Source of the DNA: Helicobacteraceae bacterium
GTDB taxonomy: Bacteria > Campylobacterota > Campylobacteria > Campylobacterales > Sulfurimonadaceae
Direction: 5' to 3'
DNA length: 64,000 bases
NCBI GenBank assembly: GCA_021163845.1
Contig: JAGGTH010000077.1
Span: 1 to 64,000 of the forward strand
Positions 1 to 8,894 of this stretch are shown in pieces (position 1 is the stretch's first letter; the number at the start of each line of letters is the position of its first letter). A model generated the notes under the pieces. The model was not told the DNA's origin. It searched no databases and saw only the letters and a program-made list of their open reading frames with translations. The position numbers and the translations under genes were made by a program.

Positions 1-278
1 GATTAAAAGAGAGTTGCTTTTGCAGGCAAAAAGAACCAATTGTTTGTATTTTAAGCTTGTTTGTACACTTTACTATGACTTTATACAGTTAGCTTTGATT
101 ATTGACAGCATTGCTATTTTGCAAGAATTTTTATTATTCAGTAATAATACTTTTTCTAGGCAATTGGAATATATAAAGTGTCTTCATTAATGTTACTTTT
201 ACAAAAATGCAGTATGATACTTTATAGATTATACATAACTTCTAACTTACTCCAAAATTAGGGGGTACTTTACCTAAT

Positions 279-1502
279 GTGACTTATGCTGTCATACTTA
301 AACTGGGGCTTGATGGCGTTATCAAAGAGAATATGCAACTTTATCCTCTTTTGCTCTCTCTTGCCAATCAGCGAGCAATCAAAAAAGCGATTGTACCTTT
401 TTGTGCTCTAGACAAACTCTCTAAGATTCCCCACGTAGAGTTTTATGGAGTCAAAACACTCGATGAAGCGATCACACTTTTAAAAAATCCCCAAGTCGCA
501 GAAGCTACAACACTTCAAAGTGAAATAGAGTATCCATTTTATGAAATAGATGGAGAGAAGTATTATTACATTAAAGAGTATGATGAGGACTTTTTGGATG
601 TAAAAGGGCAGGAGGTAGCAAAGCGCGCGGCACTTATAGCAGCGGCAGGATTTCATAATATTTTATTAGAGGGGAGCCCTGGATGTGGGAAGAGTATGAT
701 CGCAAAAAGGATGCGTTATATCTTGCCACCTATGCGAAGTGATGAGATCTTGGAGCTTGCCAAACTTGAAGCCTTTGAGATGAAAGAGCCACAATTTAAA
801 CCCCATAGAACCATGCGCTCCCCTCACCACTCTTCAACCCTTGCAAGCGTGTTTGGCGGAGGCTCACAAAAAGCGATCATCGGAGAGGTTGGTTTATCCA
901 CGGGAGGTGTCTTGTTCTTTGATGAGCTTCCTCACTTTTCTAAAGGTGTCTTAGAAGCACTTCGTGAACCGATGCAAGATAATAAAATACGCATTTCAAG
1001 GGTCAACTCGAAGGTGGAATATCCAAGCGATTTTTTATTTATTGGTGCGATGAACCCTTGCCCGTGTGGGAATCTTCTCAACGATCACCTTGAGTGTCGC
1101 TGTAGTGATCTTGAAATTCAGCGCTATAAAAACAGACTCTCGGACCCTTTTTTAGATAGAATTGATATTTGTGTGGTGATGCAAAATGTAAGCAAAGCGG
1201 ATAGTTCAAGCTATAGTTCTAAAGAGCTTCACAAACAGGTGGTACAAGCGCATATCTTTTCAAAAGAGCGAGGGCAAAAAAACTTTAACGCAAAACTCAG
1301 TGATGCGGAGATTGAGATCTATTGTGTAATGAGTGATAGTGCAAGAGAGGTTTTAGATACAGCAACACAACGCTTTACACTCTCATTTAGAAGTATTAAA
1401 AAGGTACAAAAGGTAGCACGTACCATTGCTGATTTGGCACAAAGTCAAATGATTGAAAAAGAGCATATTTTAGAAGCTTTGAGTTATAGAAGAAGGGTCT
1501 AA
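279..1502 (+). CDS. comM: ComM/YifB-type Mg-chelatase-like AAA+ ATPase, N-terminally truncated
   Basis: The protein (407 aa, GTG start) is a AAA+ ATPase with Walker A GSPGCGKS at residues 132-139, a Walker B segment around GVLFFDELPHF and the usual ComM C-terminal helical domain ending SFRSIKKVQKVARTIADL. ComM family members are about 500 aa and promote branch migration during integration of transforming DNA. The first roughly 100 residues of the family (the fold starting SxxxxGI...) are absent: the protein begins in the middle of that domain at LGLDG. The 278 bases upstream are very AT-rich and I find no remnant of the missing part. The only purine-rich run is GGGGG about 14 bases before the GTG, so the translation start is weak. 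It may be a degraded or 5'-deleted gene, or the true start may be lost to rearrangement. It stands alone, with a hairpin after the stop. Confidence 0.85.
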   Translation: MTYAVILKLGLDGVIKENMQLYPLLLSLANQRAIKKAIVPFCALDKLSKIPHVEFYGVKTLDEAITLLKNPQVAEATTLQSEIEYPFYEIDGEKYYYIKEYDEDFLDVKGQEVAKRAALIAAAGFHNILLEGSPGCGKSMIAKRMRYILPPMRSDEILELAKLEAFEMKEPQFKPHRTMRSPHHSSTLASVFGGGSQKAIIGEVGLSTGGVLFFDELPHFSKGVLEALREPMQDNKIRISRVNSKVEYPSDFLFIGAMNPCPCGNLLNDHLECRCSDLEIQRYKNRLSDPFLDRIDICVVMQNVSKADSSSYSSKELHKQVVQAHIFSKERGQKNFNAKLSDAEIEIYCVMSDSAREVLDTATQRFTLSFRSIKKVQKVARTIADLAQSQMIEKEHILEALSYRRRV

Positions 1503-1503
1503 G

Positions 1504-1527
1504 CTCTAAAGCAAAAGTGCTTTAGAG
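1504..1527. terminator. bidirectional terminator hairpin between comM and yceI
   Basis: A perfect 10-bp inverted repeat (CTCTAAAGCA / TGCTTTAGAG, loop AAAG) follows the comM stop. A T-rich run follows on the plus strand, and the convergent yceI gene ends just beyond, so it can serve both. Confidence 0.7.
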
Positions 1528-1534
1528 ATAGGGA

Positions 1535-2104
1535 TTATTTTTGTAATATACCAGCTAAAGAGATCTCAAGTTTTACCTCTTCACTCACTGCGACACCGCC
1601 AGCTTCTAGTATTTTATTCCAGTTGACACCAAACTCTTTTCTATCAATTTTTCCACTGAGAGTGATACCAGTACGGGTATTGCCCCATGGATCTTGGATA
1701 ATTCCTCCAAACTCATAATCAAGTGCTACATCTTTTGTAACCCCTTTGATTGTGAGTTTACCATGTGCTTTATCCCCTTTAATAGAGTCAAGAACGAACG
1801 TGATATTTGGAAATTCTGCCGCATTAAAAATCTCTTCAGATTTTAAATGAGCATCTCTTTTATCAATATTTGTGTTAATAGAAGCGACCTCTATTGTACC
1901 TGTGAGGGCTTTGAGTTTGTTTGTTTTATCCTCAAGTTCAAATGAGCCTGAGAACTTTTGAAACTCTCCATTTACTGTACTTACCATCATGTGTTTGACT
2001 TTAAAACCAACATTAGAATGGGCTGTATCAACGCTATAAGTCCCTGCAAAAAGTGCGCTAGCACTGAGTAAAATACCTACTGTGAGTTTTGGCAATGTTT
2101 TCAT
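1535..2104 (-). CDS. yceI: YceI family periplasmic lipid-binding protein
   Basis: This 189-aa protein has a clear Sec signal peptide (MKTLPKLTVGILLSASALFAG, cleavage near residue 20). The YceI-family sequence follows: TYSVDTAHSNVGFKVKHM at the start of the mature part, then IEVASINT, KRDAHLKS and FPNITF, and a C-terminal GKIDRKEFGVNWN. The family forms a lipocalin-like barrel that binds isoprenoid chains; the ligand is unknown here. Length is normal. It is a single gene converging on comM, with a TATAAT-like -10 about 30 bases upstream of its start on the minus strand. Confidence 0.88.
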   Translation of the reverse strand: MKTLPKLTVGILLSASALFAGTYSVDTAHSNVGFKVKHMMVSTVNGEFQKFSGSFELEDKTNKLKALTGTIEVASINTNIDKRDAHLKSEEIFNAAEFPNITFVLDSIKGDKAHGKLTIKGVTKDVALDYEFGGIIQDPWGNTRTGITLSGKIDRKEFGVNWNKILEAGGVAVSEEVKLEISLAGILQK

Positions 2105-2190
2105 ATCTAGTCCTTTAAATTGAGCTTGAAAATCATTATACAGCCAAAATGGTTTATTTGAGGAAGAAATTATATAATCTAACGTAATCT

Positions 2191-2216
2191 AATATCTAGA
2201 ATAAATTCTAGATATT
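2191..2216 (-). terminator. hairpin at the metH stop codon
   Basis: An 11-bp perfect inverted repeat (AATATCTAGAA / TTCTAGATATT, loop TAAA) overlaps the metH stop. It has no T-run on the minus strand, so it may be a weak terminator or an mRNA 3'-end stabiliser. Confidence 0.4.
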
Positions 2217-5200
2217 ATAGTAGCTTGCATGAGGGTGGTAGACTACAAGTGCGGATGTAGATTGTTCTGGGTGAATTTGAAAGGTTTCACTTAGCTCTAT
2301 CCCAAACTCTTCGGGTTTGAGAAGGTTAAAGAGTGGACGATTGAGCTCAAGATCAGGACAAGCTGCGTAGCCAAAAGAGTAGCGACTCCCTTGGTATTTG
2401 TTCATCTGTACATCTGCGAGTGTTGGACCCTCTCCCTCAGAGATCCCAAGATCAAGGCGGATCTGCTTGTGTGCGATCTCTGCGAGTGCTTCGGCAAGTT
2501 CAACTCCAAGCCCGTGAAATTGGTAGTACTCAGTGTAGTTTCCCGCATCATAGATCTCTTTTTCTGCTTCGCTGAGTTTGGAACCTGCACTCACACAAGT
2601 CAGAGCAATCACATCATGGCGATCGCGGTGAAAGAAGTCACTCAGAGCGCGGTGAGGCTGTTTTCTTTGGCGTGGAAATGTAAAGATCTCTTTAGCGCGA
2701 CCCATCACATGATCGAGTGGTTCTGTATTGATCTGTAATTCTGAGTGATATCCCTCACTCTCATCAAAGATAAGCAGAGAATTATCATCACTGCGACATG
2801 GCCAATATCCATAAAGGATAGTTGGTTCAAAGAGGTTTTCATCTAAAAAGCGACGTTTGAGTTTCTCGTATGCTGGCCATACGACTTCGCTGAGTTGTTT
2901 TTCATAGGCCTCTGTAGTCATCCCTTTAGAACTATATCCCCAACGCGATTTAAAAAGGATCTTATGGTTGATCCACTCAAATGCCATCTCTATTTGTTGC
3001 TGTGTGAGTTTGAGTTCACGTCTTCCCCAAAATGGAGGTGTCGGCACTACTACATCCCGACTTGGCATCTTGAGCTCTTCAAAAGGGGGAATGATGATCT
3101 CTTTGTGCTCTTTATGCTCTTTTGGCTCACCAGCGCTTCCATGAAGATTGGTATCAAAGTTACCTTTTTCGATACGACTCATCGCCGTGACCCCATCAAA
3201 AGCATCTTTACAATAAAAGATAGGACCCTTATAGATCGGACGACAAAAATCATCGATAAAGTTACGCGTGAGTGCAGCTCCACCGAGTAAAATAGGGATC
3301 TCGATATCAGCGTCAGCGAGCGCTTGGAGATTTTCCATCATCACTTGGGTAGATTTTACCAAAAGTCCACTCATGCCTATCGCTTGGGCATTGGATTCTT
3401 TGAGCGCGGCGATAAATTTATCGAGTTCCACTTTGATCCCAAGGTTTATCACTTTAAAGCCATTGTTGGAGAGGATAATATCCACGAGGTTTTTGCCCAC
3501 ATCGTGTACATCCCCTTTAACCGTTCCCAGGATAAGAGTGGTATCGACTTTTTTATCTACCTTTGGCAGATAAGGGTTGAGATGATCGACTGTTTTTTTC
3601 ATCGTCTCGGCACTTTGAAGTACAAATGGTAGTTGCATCTGTCCACTTCCAAAGAGCTCGCCGACCACTTTCATCGCATCGATCAGAATCTCGTTGACGA
3701 TTTTCTCAGGTGCGATGTTTTGACGCGCTTGTTCTACGAGTGGGATCATTCGCTCTTTATCCCCATCCATAAGCAGTTTTGCAATTTTTTCTTCATCACT
3801 CATCGCTAGGTAGGCTTCATCTACAGCATCATTATCCACTGCTTCTTTGGTGCTAAAATGATCTATAAATGTAAAGAGCGCTTCACCGTTTGGCTTGCGG
3901 TTAAAGATGAGGTCATCACAGATCTCTTGTTCTTCTTGAGAGATCTTGCTTAGGGGAATAATATGCTGCACATTGATGATAACGGATGTAAGCCCCGCTT
4001 GGATACAGTGGTGCAAAAACATAGAGTTCAGATAAGGGCGTGCATCTTTATCCAGACCAAAAGAGATATTTGAGAGTCCTAAAATCGCTCCTACCTCTGG
4101 GTGGCGTTTGCGTAGCTCGCGTATCGCTTCTATGGTGTTAATTCCCGCTTCAAAATACTCCTCATCCCCACTTCCAAGGGTAAAGGTGAGCACGTCAAAG
4201 ACAAGATCCTCTTTTTTGATCCCATGGCGTGAGGTCGCAAGATCGATGATACGCTCAGCAACTTCGAGTTTTTTGTCGACTGTTTTTGCCATCCCCTCTT
4301 CATCGATGGTCAAACACACTAAAGCAGCACCAAATTTTTTAGCCAAAGCACACACTTCATCAAACTTTTCTATCCCATCTTCAAGATTGACTGAATTGAT
4401 GATCGCTTTGCCACCTATGAGTTTAAGGGCAGTCTCAAGCCCTTTGGTTTGGGTAGAATCTGGCATAAGCGGCAGGGAGATCTTTTGTGCATAAAGACTC
4501 ATCACCTCTTGCATATCTTTTGTCTCATCACGCCCTGCAAAGCCGACACTTACATCCAAAACATGGGCACCCACTCGCACTTGTTGTTGCCCGACACTGA
4601 GAGTCCCCTCGTAATCTTCTGCAAGTAAAAGTTCACGAAAGGCTTTAGAACCAGTCGCATTACTACGCTCTCCCACAAGCAAAGGTGCTGGCTCTTGCAT
4701 GAGTGGAACGGTTCCAAATAAAGAAGCAAGGGAGTTGATCTGTTTGCCACTTGGTGCTTTTGGTGCGATTGCACTTACGCGATCTACTAGGGCTCGGATG
4801 TGCTGAGGTGTTGTTCCGCAACATCCACCCAAAAAGCTGACCCCATCATATTTTAAAAAATTCTCTTGTTTATCGGCAAACTCATCGGGTCCCATTGGAT
4901 AGTAGGTGTAGCCTCCACGGTTTTGTGGTAAACCTGCATTGGCGTGGACTGAAATAGGTTTGTGCCAAAGTTCTGAGAGAGTTTTGACATGCTTTTCAAC
5001 TTGCTCTGGTCCTGTTCCACAGTTAAATCCAAGTGAGAGGATATCAAAAGGCTCTAAGATCGTTGTGATGGTGGAAGCATCGGTTCCAATAAGCATCGTT
5101 CCGCTGAGCTCTATGGTGACTGAGACCATAATAGGGATCTGTGTTTGTCGCTGGCGATTTGCTTCTTGGCAGGCGTGGAGTGCCGCTTTGATCTGGAGTG

Positions 5201-5699
5201 GATCTTGGCAGGTCTCGAGCAAAAAGATATCGACCCCACCATCAATGAGCGCGAGACAAAACTCAGTATAGCCCTCATACATCGCATCGTAGTGGATATG
5301 CCCAAGTGATGGGAGTTTTGTGCCTGGTCCGATAGAGCCTAAACAAAAACGTGGATGCTCAGGTGTAGAGAACTTTTCACATTCGCGCTTGACAAGCTCG
5401 GCTCCCGCTTTTGTGAGTTCATACGCACGACTCCCAAGTCCATACTCATCAAGTACCCAGCTAAAAGAGCCAAAGGTGTTGGTGGTGATGAGGTCTGCTC
5501 CGGCTGTGAGGTAGGCATGAAAGATCTCGCTGAGAACCTCAGGGCAAGTAACATTAAGCAGTTCATTACATCCCTCGTTGCCCTCCCATGCTTCTTTTGG
5601 AATCTTCTCGTCACGCTGTTGAAGCTGTGTACCCATCGCTCCGTCAATAATAAGGGGGCGCTTTTTAATAGTGTTTAAAATGTAATCTTTTGTCGTCAT
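2208..5699 (-). CDS. metH: cobalamin-dependent methionine synthase
   Basis: This 1163-aa enzyme transfers the methyl group of 5-methyltetrahydrofolate to homocysteine through cobalamin. All four modules are present in order. The homocysteine domain is about residues 1-310, with zinc ligands in FNCGTGPEQ and GGCCGTTP near 292. The pterin-binding domain is about 335-600. The B12 cap and binding domains are about 640-870, with the cobalt-ligand motif DVHDVGKN near 731. The C-terminal SAM-dependent reactivation domain is about 900-1163, ending in the RYSFGYAACPDL region. Length is slightly below the E. coli protein but complete. It is monocistronic, followed by a hairpin at its stop. I see no convincing cobalamin riboswitch in the short upstream region. 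Confidence 0.97.
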   Translation of the reverse strand: MTTKDYILNTIKKRPLIIDGAMGTQLQQRDEKIPKEAWEGNEGCNELLNVTCPEVLSEIFHAYLTAGADLITTNTFGSFSWVLDEYGLGSRAYELTKAGAELVKRECEKFSTPEHPRFCLGSIGPGTKLPSLGHIHYDAMYEGYTEFCLALIDGGVDIFLLETCQDPLQIKAALHACQEANRQRQTQIPIMVSVTIELSGTMLIGTDASTITTILEPFDILSLGFNCGTGPEQVEKHVKTLSELWHKPISVHANAGLPQNRGGYTYYPMGPDEFADKQENFLKYDGVSFLGGCCGTTPQHIRALVDRVSAIAPKAPSGKQINSLASLFGTVPLMQEPAPLLVGERSNATGSKAFRELLLAEDYEGTLSVGQQQVRVGAHVLDVSVGFAGRDETKDMQEVMSLYAQKISLPLMPDSTQTKGLETALKLIGGKAIINSVNLEDGIEKFDEVCALAKKFGAALVCLTIDEEGMAKTVDKKLEVAERIIDLATSRHGIKKEDLVFDVLTFTLGSGDEEYFEAGINTIEAIRELRKRHPEVGAILGLSNISFGLDKDARPYLNSMFLHHCIQAGLTSVIINVQHIIPLSKISQEEQEICDDLIFNRKPNGEALFTFIDHFSTKEAVDNDAVDEAYLAMSDEEKIAKLLMDGDKERMIPLVEQARQNIAPEKIVNEILIDAMKVVGELFGSGQMQLPFVLQSAETMKKTVDHLNPYLPKVDKKVDTTLILGTVKGDVHDVGKNLVDIILSNNGFKVINLGIKVELDKFIAALKESNAQAIGMSGLLVKSTQVMMENLQALADADIEIPILLGGAALTRNFIDDFCRPIYKGPIFYCKDAFDGVTAMSRIEKGNFDTNLHGSAGEPKEHKEHKEIIIPPFEELKMPSRDVVVPTPPFWGRRELKLTQQQIEMAFEWINHKILFKSRWGYSSKGMTTEAYEKQLSEVVWPAYEKLKRRFLDENLFEPTILYGYWPCRSDDNSLLIFDESEGYHSELQINTEPLDHVMGRAKEIFTFPRQRKQPHRALSDFFHRDRHDVIALTCVSAGSKLSEAEKEIYDAGNYTEYYQFHGLGVELAEALAEIAHKQIRLDLGISEGEGPTLADVQMNKYQGSRYSFGYAACPDLELNRPLFNLLKPEEFGIELSETFQIHPEQSTSALVVYHPHASYYNI

Positions 5700-5816
5700 A
5701 ATAGGAAAGTCTTTTTACTAAGATAATAGAGGGCTATTTTACCCGATAGGAGCATAAAAAAGACTTTTGCGAGAAGAACAAAAAGATGTTTAAGTTTATA
5801 TAGAAATGAAGTGCAA

Positions 5817-5822
5817 TATAAT
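5817..5822 (+). promoter_or_regulatory. candidate -10 box for the lipoprotein/OMP operon
   Basis: TATAAT lies 34 bases upstream of the lipoprotein ATG at 5856. The -35 region is poor (GTTTAT at the expected spacing). Its position argues against translation starting at the upstream GTG at 5811. Confidence 0.5.
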
Positions 5823-5855
5823 CATGTATTAATTGTGCATATAAGGAGAGATCAA

Positions 5856-6893
5856 ATGTTAAAGAAAATCGTAACAAGCGCGTTACTATGTAGTGCATTG
5901 CTTTTAAGTGGATGTGGGGATAATGAGGCTGAAGATGTTTTGCAGACAGAGCAAGATATAGATAAAGGAAACTACGAAGCGATCATTTCAAAATATGAGG
6001 GTGTGGCTTCGACAAATGAAGAGTATATGGCACTTGCAGCCGCTTATATGCAAAAAGCTGGACTGGGCTTAGCTGATTTGATGGTAGTGATTTCAGATAG
6101 TACAGAAGATGAAAATTCAGATGCTTTTGCAGCCTTTGTGAAAAGTGTGAAGGCGAGTAGTTCTAGAACAGCTTTGCGTGATTTAGAGAAGTCCTCTCTT
6201 AATTATAAAGAGGTTGTTGAAAACTGTAATGATGCAAATTTGAGCTCTTCTCAACAAGATGCTTGTCTTTATAGAGGACTAGCGCAGACACTCAAAGCTG
6301 CAAGTACGATAGGGTATATCACTGGTAGTATTGAAAACTTTGGTTCAGGTTTAGAAAGTGATAATAGACTTACGTCTACGGCGTGTGCTATGGAATATGC
6401 ACTGACAGATTCTTATGACACTTCAAAGTGTGCTTTAACAACTGGACTAACACCTATAACTTTTGATAGTAATGTAACATACAATAGTATAGTTATGACT
6501 GTAAATGCAGAGGAGTTTGAACACCTTATTCGTGATATAAATGGAACGAAACGTACCGCTATTACAGATGGTTATTGTACAACTGATGATTTTTCTACAA
6601 GAGTAGAAGATAAAAATGCCAGTACATATAATCCGTCTACATTTCACGTTTGCCCTGTTACAGAGAGTGCTGAGGATGATGAGATCACAACAGAAGGCTT
6701 GATCGTAGATGCACTTAATGATGGAGTGGAAGCTATCAGCGGTGTTGCAACAGATGATATGCAAGGTGATATTGATGAGTTTAAGTGTGAAGTGCTTGGT
6801 GGAAACTATAATGAATATAGTGGATGTTCTGTGTCTTTATCATCGGATGTATCAACGCAGCAAGTCATTAACTATCTAGAAACGAATAACTAA
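5856..6893 (+). CDS. lipoprotein of unknown function
   Basis: This 345-aa protein has a lipoprotein signal ending in the lipobox LLLSGC (the lipid-carrying Cys is about residue 20 of this start). The ATG at 5856 has AAGGAG 8 bases upstream; a GTG in frame at 5811 lies before the likely promoter and was not used. The mature part is acidic and mostly helical, with several Cys (for example ENCNDAN, QDACLYR, YCTTDDF, FKCEVLGG) that could form disulfides. I do not recognise a family. The gene stops 10 bases before the outer-membrane protein gene, so the two are probably co-transcribed and may act together at the outer membrane. Confidence 0.8.
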   Translation: MLKKIVTSALLCSALLLSGCGDNEAEDVLQTEQDIDKGNYEAIISKYEGVASTNEEYMALAAAYMQKAGLGLADLMVVISDSTEDENSDAFAAFVKSVKASSSRTALRDLEKSSLNYKEVVENCNDANLSSSQQDACLYRGLAQTLKAASTIGYITGSIENFGSGLESDNRLTSTACAMEYALTDSYDTSKCALTTGLTPITFDSNVTYNSIVMTVNAEEFEHLIRDINGTKRTAITDGYCTTDDFSTRVEDKNASTYNPSTFHVCPVTESAEDDEITTEGLIVDALNDGVEAISGVATDDMQGDIDEFKCEVLGGNYNEYSGCSVSLSSDVSTQQVINYLETNN

Positions 6894-6903
6894 GGAGTAA
6901 AGA

Positions 6904-8085
6904 ATGAAAAAAATAGTAACACTATCACTTATAACGGCAAGCTCATTGATGGCTATGTATGGAGAACATTCTTATCTTTACAAAGATCCTCGTATTATGG
7001 GAATGGGGGGAGCAAACGTAGCGGTAGGTTCTTACTCTACCTCTGTTTTTTCTAATCCTGCGGGGCTTACAAATATAAAAAAAGATCATGGCTTTGTGGT
7101 TGATCTTTTAGGAATTGGTATCTCTGCAAGTAAGAATGGACAGGACTTTTTAGAAGACCTACAAGATGCCATTGATACAGAGCAAGATGCTGAAGTCGCA
7201 AATGTTCTTAAGCAATATTCCGGAGAGCACTTTCATCTAGGGATAGATAACTACACCTCAATCTCAAAAAATTCTGATGCTTTTGCATGGAGTATTGGAA
7301 TTCTAGCAGCTGTGGATGTAAACTTTATGCCTCATGCTCAAGGAAGTACGAGTGGCGGATTGCTACAAACATCTTCAAGAGCCTATGGTGGAGTAGTCTT
7401 AGGTGTTGCTAAACCTTACGATACAGAGCTTGGGCGTATTGATGTGGGTGTGGGTGTAAAATATATTACGCAACAATCGTATGAGGGTGTTTTAGGAGTA
7501 AGTGAGCTTTTAGAAGATGGCGACAAGGATATTGCAGATACTTTACAAGATAAGTATGAGAAAAAATCATCAGGACTCGGAGTAGATATAGGTTTGAATT
7601 ACTATCCTTTTACAGATAGTTTTTGGAATCCAACTTTTGGTCTGAGTATTTTAAATATTGGTTCTATGAGTATGGATGATAATTATGGTGGACAGCCAAC
7701 AACTGTCAATATTGGTGCATCCCTAACTCCAGATGTAGGCTTTATCGATAAACTTGTACTTGCTGTTGATTATGTAGATCTTTTTGAAGCAAATGAGGTT
7801 CGTGCATACAACTTTAGTGAGACAGACGAGGTGAAATTTACAGACTATAAAGAGTCAGACATGATGAAGCGCTTACGCTTTGGTGCGAGTGCTACACTCA
7901 TTGATACGAGTATTTTCTCAACTACACTGAGTGCTGGGATGTACCAGGGTGCATATACAGCAGGACTCAATATGGAGCTTACATTCTTAAAACTCAACTT
8001 TGCAACCTATGAAGAGCAAGTTGGTACTGGGAGTGTGGATATAGCAGATAGAAGATATACAGCACTTCTAGCTATTGGTTGGTAA
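6904..8085 (+). CDS. TraF-like (PorV/FadL-type) outer-membrane beta-barrel protein
   Basis: The protein (393 aa) has a signal peptide (MKKIVTLSLITASSLMA) followed by MGMGGANVAVGSYSTSVFSNPAGL. That is the N-terminal signature shared by FadL/PorV-type barrels and the family annotated as conjugal transfer TraF-like. Alternating hydrophobic strands and a C-terminal aromatic (ALLAIGW) fit a beta-barrel. It directly follows the lipoprotein gene with AAGGAG just before its ATG. No conjugation genes are nearby, so a general transport or secretion role is more likely than plasmid transfer. The substrate cannot be told from sequence. Confidence 0.78.
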   Translation: MKKIVTLSLITASSLMAMYGEHSYLYKDPRIMGMGGANVAVGSYSTSVFSNPAGLTNIKKDHGFVVDLLGIGISASKNGQDFLEDLQDAIDTEQDAEVANVLKQYSGEHFHLGIDNYTSISKNSDAFAWSIGILAAVDVNFMPHAQGSTSGGLLQTSSRAYGGVVLGVAKPYDTELGRIDVGVGVKYITQQSYEGVLGVSELLEDGDKDIADTLQDKYEKKSSGLGVDIGLNYYPFTDSFWNPTFGLSILNIGSMSMDDNYGGQPTTVNIGASLTPDVGFIDKLVLAVDYVDLFEANEVRAYNFSETDEVKFTDYKESDMMKRLRFGASATLIDTSIFSTTLSAGMYQGAYTAGLNMELTFLKLNFATYEEQVGTGSVDIADRRYTALLAIGW

Positions 8086-8091
8086 ACCATT

Positions 8092-8114
8092 TTCGCATGC
8101 TTAGAGCATGCGAA
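8092..8114 (+). terminator. terminator hairpin after the outer-membrane protein gene
   Basis: A perfect 9-bp stem TTCGCATGC / GCATGCGAA with loop TTAGA lies 7 bases after the stop. It is followed by TCTCTTCC, so the U-tract is weak. Confidence 0.65.
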
Positions 8115-8141
8115 TCTCTTCCACTTCACTTTTCACTCTCC

Positions 8142-8208
8142 ATAATGACGATGAAATTATAAAATATCTTGACTTATTACGTCAAAAAGATGTATAATGA
8201 CGATGAAA
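8142..8208 (+). repeat. tandem 26-bp near-identical direct repeats in the promoter region
   Basis: ATAATGACGATGAAA occurs at 8142-8156 and again at 8194-8208. Including the next 11 bases, 24 of 26 positions match. The copies are 52 bp apart, about five helical turns, so they lie on the same DNA face. They bracket the -35 region, and the second overlaps the -10. This arrangement suggests a protein-binding repeat, possibly for the downstream recombinase-like protein acting on itself. Confidence 0.6.
8169..8198 (+). promoter_or_regulatory. sigma70-type promoter with overlapping inverted-repeat operator
   Basis: TTGACT (8169-8174) and TATAAT (8193-8198) are separated by 18 bp, close to consensus. 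The -35 is also the left half of an inverted repeat TTGAC-N7-GTCAA (8169-8185). Transcription would start near 8205 and drive the recombinase-like gene and ccoG. Confidence 0.75.
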
Positions 8209-8237
8209 CTAAAAAATATGAAAGGTTTAATCGTTAA

Positions 8238-8894
8238 ATGGTCATAGCATATATCCGTCCAGACAAACTTTTTGATGCTGTTCATGAACAACTTCAAGCG
8301 ATCAATGCGTATGCGCTTGCAAACAATATTGCCATCGATGATGAGCTTATTGATCAAAAGTCTCAAAACAAAAGACTAGAGGCAAGAAGGGATGTAACAA
8401 GCTATTTTCAGAGTAAATCCAATAGTATCCTTTTAGTTTATGATGTGTGGGTCCTTAGCACGAATATGGAAGATCTGATTCAGATGTTTTCGTGTTTACT
8501 AAAGAATAATTTTAGCGTACACTTTATCAAGCAATCTATAGTGATGACACAGCAAAGTAGTAGCATGTTAGTACTTGGATTGATGGATCAACTGCGCCAA
8601 AAAATTCAGAGTGAATCGAAAAAAGTGATAGGAAGACCAAAGGGAAGCAAGTCCACTTCAAAGTTTGATAAGTATATTAATGAAATAATAGGATTTATTA
8701 AAGAGAAAAAAAGTGTAAGTGAGATGGCGAGGCTACTGGGAGTGAGTAGAAGTTCTCTCAAAGATTATATAGAATCGCGCGAACTCAAAGAACTTGCATT
8801 GAGTTCTTTAGTACTACAAACTCCTCATAATGCTGAGGAGCAAGTGATAAATAGGATTCTTTGTCCTAATGAAAAAGAAGAGGTTGAAAAATGA
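8238..8894 (+). CDS. catalytically dead serine-recombinase homologue with HTH, likely transcription regulator
   Basis: The protein (218 aa) has the resolvase/invertase N-terminal fold (IAYIRPDK at the start, then ILLVYDVWVLSTNMEDL) and a C-terminal region with a GRPKGSKS hinge followed by a helix-turn-helix (SVSEMARLLGVSRSSLKDYI). In active serine recombinases the start reads YxRVS with the nucleophilic Ser, and a later segment carries DRLSR-type arginines. Here the first motif reads R7-P-D and the second reads VLSTN, so both the Ser and the arginines are gone. It overlaps ccoG by 4 bases (ATGA) and has its own promoter with repeats. A DNA-binding regulator of cytochrome-oxidase maturation is the best inference. 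The start ATG at 8238 follows AAAGG by 12 bases. Confidence 0.75.
   Translation: MVIAYIRPDKLFDAVHEQLQAINAYALANNIAIDDELIDQKSQNKRLEARRDVTSYFQSKSNSILLVYDVWVLSTNMEDLIQMFSCLLKNNFSVHFIKQSIVMTQQSSSMLVLGLMDQLRQKIQSESKKVIGRPKGSKSTSKFDKYINEIIGFIKEKKSVSEMARLLGVSRSSLKDYIESRELKELALSSLVLQTPHNAEEQVINRILCPNEKEEVEK

Noticed and set aside
4108-4494. A 128-codon plus-strand open frame inside metH
   Set aside because: It is antisense to an intact metH with Ser-rich translation and no ribosome site.
5700-5855. Possible cobalamin riboswitch before metH
   Set aside because: The 156 bases show no B12-box or matching stem structure and are shared with the divergent lipoprotein promoter.
6904-8085. Conjugation (TraF) role for the outer-membrane protein
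   Set aside because: The TraF-like name comes from a broad barrel family, and no conjugation genes, relaxase or plasmid features are in the window.
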